From Coffea arabica (taxonomy: Eukaryota > Streptophyta > Magnoliopsida > Gentianales > Rubiaceae), in contig NC_092312.1 in assembly GCF_036785885.1 (NCBI RefSeq), forward strand, positions 19,300,001 to 19,364,000: a stretch of 64,000 nucleotides of DNA. The letters are read 5' to 3'. A model generated the notes under the pieces. It was not told the DNA's origin and ran no database searches. It was given only the letters and a program-made list of their open reading frames with translations. Positions 56,132 to 64,000 of this stretch are shown one piece after another. The position numbers and the translations under genes were made by a program. Numbering within the stretch: the first letter of the stretch is position 1; each line of letters opens with the position of its first letter.

Positions 56132-58753
56132 CTAGTGCAGCTTGAGTCGATCCAAGAGGGGCTTCTCGTGAAGTCTGGTCACACGTTGTACATTCACGTA
56201 TTCCATGTACTTCATCGGACCGTATGCAGCCGGAGCTTCGCGCAGCAGCGGTGCGGCTGGGGTAACAATTGTATCAGGTGATGGACCATTCGGCACCACC
56301 AAGGTAATTCTGGTCTTTTCGTTATTCACCACTGCTCTGTGCCACACACTCTTGTACTTCCCATTGCTCAAAACCTGGTGGTAATAATTTTGAGTTCATA
56401 AACAAACAAACCCCCAAAAAAAAAAAAAAGAGAAAAGAAACACACATTTGAAAATTTTATTATTCATGCATTTCTTTTAATCATTGCGTAATTCAAAGCA
56501 TCAAGTTTTTTAGCCCATTCTCTCTGCTTTTTTTTTTAAAAAAAAAAAAAAAAAGGTTTCGTCCATCCAAGAGGTTAGTAAAACTTGAGTAGTAGTATGC
56601 CATCCATACCTCGAGTTGATCGGCAGTGTTGACGAAAATGGAGTTGGGAAGGGCATTAACGTGGAACCACTGGCCTTCGTGTTGGATCTCGAGGCCTCCA
56701 ACTCCATTTTGCAGGAGAAAGGTGAGGAGGCCATGATCCGTATGAGGAGGAATGCCTATTGCCAATTCAGGTTGAGGACAGGGTGGGTAGTAATTTGCTG
56801 CGAAGATTTGGGTACCGTGGTCCAAGTCCATGGCTTTCTGGATGTAGTCTTCTTCCATGCCCAAGCTCTGTGATATTCCCTGCAGTAATTTGCATGCCAA
56901 ATCTCTGGTTCTCTGAGAATACTCCGATATAAGATCCCTACACCCATTCAAATTAAGTCAAAATGACCCCGTCTGGATTGGAACCCATTTTTAGTCAGTT
57001 CAGTTTCCATGTGGTAACAACATATATAGAACATATATTTATTTATATATAATCTATATCTATATAAGTTGCTTTTCATTCTTTTTGTTTGTCCTTCTGC
57101 TTTTTTTTTTTTTGAGGTCGCGTGGGTCAACAGAGATAAAGTAGAAAATAAAAGGGTTTGGTGGGGCCAGTACGGGACCATTTTTCAGGCAATTGGAGTC
57201 AAGTGCTAGTGCAATTTTTAATCAATTGACATCAGGTCAATTTCACACTTCCGTGCGTTGTAAGTTGTAACTTAGTTAGTAGTGTAGGTAACAAATCGAG
57301 GCCCCGCCAAAAGTGACGCAACAGTAGAATTTATGAGTCACTATAAGTCAAATCATACCTATTAGTATTACTATTCCTATTTAATACTAACATAATAAAA
57401 CACTTTCGTAATCCCTTGGGTCGGTCAAAAGAATATGGCTGATTTATAAATGATCATCCAGAAGATTGGTATTGCTTTAGTAGTGGATAGAGTATTATTT
57501 AAGATGTTATCTGGAATAATTATTGTAATATTTTTTATGATGTAATATACGTGAAATAAAAATATTGTTTGAAAATTAAAAAAAAAATGCATTGAAAAAC
57601 AAGTGTTGACTTCTGATCTAATTATTCCATTTTAAAAACTTGACCCCAAAAAAAAAAAAAAAAACTTTTTGGTTTTGTCTTCTTTTAAACAATAGAAAGT
57701 TCATTGTATCCTCTTCATCCATTTTAGGTGGGGGTGGGTTGGCAAGGGGTGATGGGATCCACTATATTTGGATCATTCTGCCAAGAATACTAGTAGCGAG
57801 CAAATCATCTACGTAACTTTTCACAGGGGAATCACGATTGTTGACAAGGGAAAGGAAAAACTATGATGGGATGGATGGTTTACCTGAAGTCCTGGGGTTT
57901 ATCCGGGCAGTAAAACTCCGGATGCACAAAGAACCTTAGATAATCTCTCCAGAAGAGGACCGTTTGGTTGGATTTATCGTGAATTGTACTGCCGGACCTG
58001 ACCATGACCGGATACAGGGGATTTGTGGTTTCGAACTTGAGCTTCTCCTCCTCCGGCATATCGAAAAACTCATTACACACGTTAAACAATGAGTTGATTA
58101 GGTTTTCCGGTATGCCATGGTTTACCACCTGCACGCATCTTATATTTCATCATCCAATTCAATCATATGCTATGCAACACTAGTTATATGCATGCCGGAC
58201 AGAGCGATTAATTATTCATTGGTTCAAATATGTGTATATATATGTGTATTAATTTTTTCATCAGCAAAGTTCAAGGTGGTGAAGAATATGATGGTTTTCT
58301 CAAAGGAGGATTATAGAAGCAAAGCGGTGAGAGGAGGATTAAATAAGAAAGACGACAACGGTGGCAATTGAACTCCCTCTCCCTCTCATTCTAAAGCGAA
58401 AAGGGGGAGAAAAAAATTCCTTTACGAACTACATTGCATTGGTTGGAGTATGAAGATTCAAACAATTCTCGAGTAGGATACGCAGTCTATGTTTGCTAGA
58501 TGCTTTATTCTCATGAAGGGAGAAAAAGAGAGTGTACCATGAAGAAGCCCCATTCCTCGCAGGCTTTTCCGAGGTCCTCGATGACTTTGGCACGTTCATC
58601 AGGATTGGTTGAGCTGAGCAAAGAAAAATCAATCACGGGAAGCGAAACTTCAGGGCCTGCAACAATGGATTTTTGGCTGTCTTTGAAGTGAGCGTAATCA
58701 GAAGGGAGGGATTTGAGGTCTTGAGATTGCACGAGTGCTTTAACGCTTGCCAT
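56132..58753 (-). CDS. 2-oxoglutarate/Fe(II)-dependent dioxygenase, cluster gene C (343 aa)
   Basis: Four exons: 58753-58538, 58128-57884, 56937-56610 and 56374-56132, with the same exon lengths as gene B. The start at 58753 (MASVKALVQSQDLKSLPSDY) aligns with MASIKTLVQSKDLKSLPSDF of gene B; an in-phase TTG upstream is not needed. Active-site residues are His219 and Asp221 (PHTDHGLLTFLL) and distal His275 (WHRAVV). The 2-oxoglutarate site reads Arg285-Ile-Thr287 in place of the usual Arg-x-Ser. This is a conservative change that keeps a hydroxyl, so the enzyme is probably active. Intron 2 (946 bp) holds a degraded MITE-like stretch. The TATA box is at 58870-58879. The substrate is unknown. Confidence 0.92.
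57476..57605. mobile_element. Degraded MITE-like stretch in intron 2 of dioxygenase C
   Basis: AATAATTATTGTAATATTTT, then TTATGATGTAATATACGTGAAATAAAAATA, recalls the core of the 13.06-kb and 63.5-kb elements. The ends are no longer recognisable, so extent and family are tentative. Confidence 0.4.
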
Positions 58754-58869
58754 TTGGGTCGTCAAGTAAATATGCTTAGTTAACTGATCAAGCTGGGAAC
58801 CGCAAACTAAGCAAACTGAGCTAAGCAGTAGTAGGATGGCGGTGGAAGAATGGCCCCCAGGCCTGGCTC

Positions 58870-58879
58870 AATTTATAGG
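58870..58879 (-). promoter_or_regulatory. TATA box of dioxygenase C
   Basis: CTATAAATTG on the minus strand, about 120 bp upstream of the ATG at 58753, matching the placement in gene B. Confidence 0.55.
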
Positions 58880-59188
58880 TGCAAAACTAGTAGACTCAGT
58901 AGTATATCCCGGGTCTCAAAGTGTGAGCGCCCGTTGCCCTTGGCTGGCAGCTGTTTTGATACTTTTGTGCGGATGGGTCCTACCAACCCCACTTCCCCAC
59001 TTACCAGATATTTTCAATTTAAGACCTCTTAGTATACTAACCTTCCACTATTTCCCTCTAATTCAACCCTTCCCCCATACTTCAATCCCGTTTGTCCTTA
59101 AAGAGCATAAATAAGATAGAGAGCAAGGCATCAAAGATTTTGAAATAACCATTTTACTCTGAAAAGGACTAAATTTGACCGGTGAGAT

Positions 59189-59611
59189 GCAATGTTTTAA
59201 AACTCATATCAGTAAGTAAACTAGTGAGGTGTCTGGCTCGCGATTTAATCGGTTTGACCGATTCAATCCCGATTCAATGTTTTGTTAATAAAATATATAA
59301 ATATATGTGTACAAAATAAGATATCAAGTGGACTAATTTAAGAGATCACCTGATAAAAACATAAATATTTTTCAAAGAACTTACACCTTCAAAGATAAAT
59401 TTTAGTGATTAGTCTTCAGACTTCAAAAAAATTATTCTTTTTTTTTTTCCAGTCTAATTGACAAGAGCATAAAACTGTCATTTTCATGGTCGTTATGATT
59501 CACACGGTTTTGATCAATTCTTAGACCTAACCAATATAAAGTATGAATCAAATCAAAGTCACGACCGATTCACAATTCGATCGATCTGATTCGATCTTCA
59601 AAACATTAATT
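59189..59611. mobile_element. hAT-like MITE related to 32283-32880
   Basis: AATGTTTTAAAACTC at the left and CTTCAAAACATT at the right are inverted ends. They are flanked by GGTGAGAT (59181-59188) and GGTGAGAC (59612-59619), an 8-bp duplication with one mismatch. Subterminal TCGGTTTGACCGATTC-like words recall the 32.3-kb element. It is more decayed than that copy. Confidence 0.65.
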
Positions 59612-59619
59612 GGTGAGAC

Positions 59620-61066
59620 CTCGAATCCCTGTTTTGATGGGGCAATTGCTACCTCGAAGTATATAACTTGACAAAATTATTCGAAAAGTTTGATATATCT
59701 ACCAAGACGACCTAGCACTAAGAGCCAAAATCGTTTTAATAGTGTGTTTGTCCCGCCAACAACATTAGCCACTTTTATCCACGGATATGATGGAAAAAGA
59801 ACGGACTTTGTTGTGGAAAATAATTTCCTGCAGCAGGAACCGACGCTTTCGTTCGTTATTCACAGAGGGAACACCAAAATTGACCTTTTGTTCGCAAGGC
59901 AGATCTCGTTTTTGTTAATGAAACTTCAAAAATATTTTTGGAGATTAATATTTAAATGGGACACGATGATGTATCATCAGTTGTCATATTTGGAACTTAG
60001 ATGTGAAAGTGCATTGTAAAGCTGCTAATTTCACTTTCACGTCATTGCAGTAATAAATGCGCTCTATTTATTTTTCCCGGTTGTTTGCTAGCATGAGAAC
60101 ACGGTAGAAAGAACATACAAGAGCAAGTTTCATTGAGCTCTAGTGCCTAGTAATCAAGTGAGAATTGTATGTGCTCTTTCATTAACAGCAGTTGAATGCT
60201 GCTGGAAGCCATGCAAGGAAAGTTTTTATCCATTAAATAAAATTAAAACAAAAAAAAAAAAAGGAAACACGACCACCATAATAAGGGCCGATCAAAACAC
60301 CATCTTTATGGTACACCAACGACGAAATTCATGAATACAAATATTTTGAGAATAATTTGAATAAAAAGCCAAGTGATCAGATGTTGACGAGTATTCGTTT
60401 CTTAGTAACACTACTCGATTATTACTATTTGTCACGTTGTAGTGTACATGCTTACACATCAAATTATTTGAACCCGATCCTGCATGTTATAATAACCTCT
60501 TTTTTAAAAATTTTAAAAAATAACTTTAGGGTTTTTAGTAGTCGATTCTGCTAGTTCATTTGAACTAACTCAACGAAGCTGCTGGGCTACAGATCAACTT
60601 GGAAATTTATCCGGCCAGCAGCGTAGCCTAATTGAAAAGACCGTAGCAGTAACCATGTACGTCCGACAACGATGCACGCACGCTGTGGTAATTTGATTCT
60701 GACTGCGGTGGCCTGCGAAGTTGTGCCTTTCTTTTTCTTTTTTTTCCTTACAATGGAGGGTGAGCGTTGTACAGAAGAGACTAATGTAGGTAAAGCAACA
60801 CCACGAATATCAATGCAGGGGGGGTCCCTGGGATTAGTCATTCTCGTAGCCAAGCTCCTTCCCACATCTAGAAGTTGTGCCTTTCTAGATGAAGAAGAAG
60901 TGATGCAGGTTCAAAGTCCAAGTAAATCATGAAAGAGGCACCCTGACAACCACAAGTTCGCACATGGCTTTCAACTTAAAAACTTGGTTGGTTGGATGGT
61001 GATACTGAGGCAATAGATACATTTTGAATAACTTGGAAATGATCACAAAGTCAAAATTTAGAACGA
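59620..61066. other. Intergenic sequence, no gene recognised
   Basis: The longest frame (59690-60019, +, 109 aa) has no recognisable domain or splice support. The pair of overlapping frames at 60587-60932 is equally anonymous. A poly-A tract is at about 60249-60261. Confidence 0.4.
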
Positions 61067-61074
61067 ATTGCAAG

Positions 61075-61505
61075 TAGAGCTGTTAATCGAGCCGAGTATT
61101 TGACCGTCGAGCTCGTTAGGAAAACGAGTTTTAAAATGTGTTCGAACTCGGCTCGTTAAAGGTACATGTGGCTCGAGCTCGAGCTCGAGCTCGACTCGTT
61201 TATCACAAACGAGTCGAGCTTCACGAGTTCGAGCTCGAGTTCGTGCAAATTAATCTTAATAAAAACCTATAATTTTTAATTTTTATAATTTTGATTTCTA
61301 AAATGACAAATATGCCATTCGTTAACGAGCTCTAACGAGCTAGTCGAGTATCAAACGAGCCGAGTAAGTTTCGAGCTCGTTAACTAAACGAGCATGTTTC
61401 GAGCTCGAGCTCGACTCGTTAACCAAAATTAACGAGCCAAGCTCGAGTCTTAACGAGCCGAGCTCTAACGAGCTTTCGAGCTACTCGATTAACTTAACAG
61501 CTCTA
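61075..61505. mobile_element. hAT-like MITE (431 bp), TAGAGCTGTTAA ends
   Basis: TAGAGCTGTTAATCGAGC at the left and GATTAACTTAACAGCTCTA at the right are inverted. The perfect 8-bp duplication ATTGCAAG lies at 61067-61074 and 61506-61513. Subterminal sequence is packed with GAGCTCGAGCTCG and AACGAGC words, most of them self-complementary. Confidence 0.9.
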
Positions 61506-61513
61506 ATTGCAAG

Positions 61514-64000
61514 CAACCACCTACTCTTAGGGTAATTAGTCACCAAAGAGTTTTAAAATTCTATTTGAGTGTAGGTCAAAGGATCAAATCCTCTTAATTA
61601 CATTTCAAAATTCAAACTTTCCTGAAAATGTTGTCAGCTGGCGCTCGTCTGAATCGGTGGTGATACAGTGGTCTCCGTTGCATATATTTATGCATAATAT
61701 CATTAGATATTGACTTATAATAGATAAATAAAATTTGACTTGAACTTATCCATATAAGTAAATCTACATAAATATTTCTTATGATCTCATATATAGTAAC
61801 AACCTTTTTTATTTTGAGGCATCGGAACATGCAACCTATAGTTAAAAATTAACTCGACGTTGAAAATAATTAGCACATTCTACTGAACCATTTTTTATAC
61901 CCTTTTCTTTGAATATAATTCATTTTCATAAATTTGGATACGAAAAAGAAATACTTCTTAAAAACTTTTTAGATTTTAATTTCATGTAACAAAAGTAAAT
62001 TTTTGTTATTGTGATAGTTTAAAATGTAAACCCGTGCATAGCATGCATGAGTCGACTCGAAATACTTAGTAAACAGTAGTGTAGAACCATGGAAATGGTA
62101 TGTGTTGCAGACATTTAGCACTCAGCCGCCGATTCCTTCGATAAGCTAACAACATGGATCAGAGTAAACTTTCTTCTTTTTATTTCTTTTTTGAAAAAAA
62201 TTCTAATCAGTAGTGCCTTTTCCACATCATTTTACTTGTATTAGTTAGTCACACTTGAAGACTTTTGACTTTTGCTACGAGAAATTAAGCAGTAGTAGTA
62301 TTAATTTGATGGAAAAACCCCATGGAGTCCAAGATCACATAAATCTCGATCAGTAGAACTAATTGGTCAAAGACAATTTTGAACTCATTAATTAAGAGCT
62401 CTGACTGAAATGACGATCCAAATCAACATTAGAAAGGTGAATCGTAGAATCCTACAACTGGGATCACAACTCTTTTGACAACAATGGGTTCCCAAAGCTG
62501 ATACTCCACTGTACTGGGAGCCGGCATTAGCGTCTTTGATCGACTGAGAGTTTAGTCCCACAAGAATAGGAAAACATATTAAGCTGGAAATTTCCATGGT
62601 TTTGCTTGTGACGCCGTCACTCTGTTGACTGTTTCTTCTCACCAGTCCACCTGTCGTAAGTAACCACTTGGAGGTGCAGTTGCCTTTTTTTTTTTTTTTT
62701 GCTTTATGCGTTACAATTATGTCTGTTTATGGCTGTATTTATTCCACATTCAATTCTGGGAGAGAAAATGTGAACTTGTTTGTTTCTTCGTTTGCTCATC
62801 AGGAAAATGCTACTTCTTCGTTTGACTTTAATGTAGTGTTATGCACCTGTCCAATTCTTAGAACACTAAGACGTAGATGCTCATTTATTCTTTCCCCTGA
62901 GTTGATGTTGTCAAACTTGACATCCCGCTTGTTATTTTTGAGTGTTCTAGGATAAGGTTGAATAAAAAGATGTTTTCCTGAACATTTTGAGGAGTGAATG
63001 TTCTTGAAGAAAAAGAAAAATAGTCGTCCAACTTAAATGATTCATGCTAAACATGAAAATAAAACGAATAAGTCGAAACGATCTTTTCTTTTTATGTCAT
63101 TCCTGCATGTCAAATCGAGAGGCAGAGGTTTTTAGTTCAAATTTTACAATGACAAGTTGTTTGAATCAACTGACATTATTATTATTCATCCTAACATTTT
63201 CAAGTCAGTTTGTAATTTTATTCAATTAAAGTTGTCTCAGGAATATTTTACTAGCACAATTTTTACTTTGAGGTCTCAAATGTTCTCCACCGGCTTGTGG
63301 GAAAAAAAAAGTATAGTTACTACATATATACTACTTGACTTCCATGCACACTTTTGCTGTAGTACTTTGCGGGGCTGTGGCTTAAACGAATGAAGTTACA
63401 ACCGCATTTTATGATCAAAATGGTTTTCCGTCGAACAAACAAGTGAATCAGCTCAGCAAAGAATCAGCCTGTATTGTTCTTGTTCTCAAAATGTACTGTA
63501 ACGATTTGATATACGTGAGATAAAAAGGTGATTGAAAAATGTGTTCATGAAAAGCGTAAAATTTTTTCGTTAGAAAATTGCAATCCAAAGAACACTAAGA
63601 TTTATAAATTTGGTTTTAGATCTAATAAAAATCTACTCCACCATGTAGAATAACATCATGCGTCCAAACTGGGAACCCATGATTAAAAAAGTAGGAATCA
63701 TTAAAGTTGATGCTTGGATAACCTTTGAATGTTGTACTTCCTTCCACTCAATTATATGTTTGACACATCAATTAAGCCTCCTCAATAATTGAGGTCCGAT
63801 ATTCTTTAGGCAAGAGCCGTATACAACAAAAATCCACACATCAAAAGAGTGCATTATTCCTAGAGCTTTATTGATTGCCCTTTAATCACACAAAATTAAA
63901 ATCTTTTCCTTGGCTTAGTTGTTTCTATTATTCTGTTCTTCTTCCAGCCTACATTAATCACATTTTTTAAGCATACCAAAATCTAAGTAAGGACGGTTAA
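61514..64000. other. Intergenic sequence to the window end
   Basis: No gene could be supported on either strand. Short frames (62388-62642 on minus, 62668-62955 on plus) lack motifs. A MITE copy lies at 63475-63598. Confidence 0.4.
63475..63598. mobile_element. MITE remnant, TACTGTAACGATTTGAT family
   Basis: TACTGTAACGATTTGATATA, CGTGAGATAAAAAGGTGATT, TGTGTTCATGAAAAGCGTAA and TTGCAATCCAAAGAACACTA match, in order, the core and right end of the 37.6-kb element and the 13.06-kb element. Ends are worn and no target duplication was seen. Confidence 0.6.

Noticed and set aside
59690-60019. 109-aa plus-strand open frame
   Set aside because: No recognisable domain, no promoter or splice context; probably chance.
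62388-62642. 84-aa minus-strand frame
   Set aside because: No family resemblance and no exon context; treated as chance.

Overview
The window is nuclear DNA of a flowering plant, almost certainly a eudicot. The evidence is plant-only gene families (NPH3, a SAC51-type bHLH, purine permease, PEPKR2, GT61, a mitochondrial PPR protein, DOXC 2-oxoglutarate dioxygenases), short AT-rich GT-AG introns, an AT-rich background, a Ty1/copia element and many short inverted-repeat transposons. An asterid, perhaps Rubiaceae, is only a guess from general sequence flavour. Exons given below were placed by eye from splice sites and family conservation.

Layout. 0.9-4.7 kb (+): a SAC51/bHLH143-like gene. Its leader holds several short uORFs and the deeply conserved SAC51 peptide uORF, which is split by an intron. 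6.3-9.1 kb (-): an NPH3 orthologue with four exons and an intact C-terminal 14-3-3 motif. 9.4-18.3 kb: repeat-rich and without a recognisable intact gene; it holds an old LTR-like fossil, a 5'-truncated LINE end, a decayed plastid tRNA-Asn copy and a local degenerate repeat. 18.29-22.92 kb (-): a young Ty1/copia element with 305-bp LTRs and a 5-bp target duplication. 23.3-25.9 kb (-): a GT61 glycosyltransferase with a hairpin MITE in its intron. 28.0-31.4 kb (-): a PEPKR2-type kinase. 34.2-36.9 kb (-): a PPR gene of the At2g20710 type, shorter than its family. 37.06-37.15 kb (-): tRNA-Leu(CAA). 38.3-40.4 kb (-): a purine permease with two coding lesions and a hAT-type MITE, itself invaded by another MITE, in its intron. 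42.3-58.8 kb (-): a tandem cluster of three intact four-exon 2-oxoglutarate/Fe(II) dioxygenase genes (365, 343 and 343 aa) plus the relic of a fourth. 58.8-64 kb: intergenic with further MITEs.

The single-copy genes belong to unrelated pathways: thermospermine-controlled translation, phototropism, cell-wall glycosylation, kinase signalling and organelle RNA processing. The only functional cluster is the dioxygenase array. It shows birth (the two closest copies share exon lengths and TATA placement), divergence (a changed 2-oxoglutarate-binding motif in one copy) and death (a relic whose presumed body is filled by three transposons). No novel defence or biosynthetic system beyond this array was seen.
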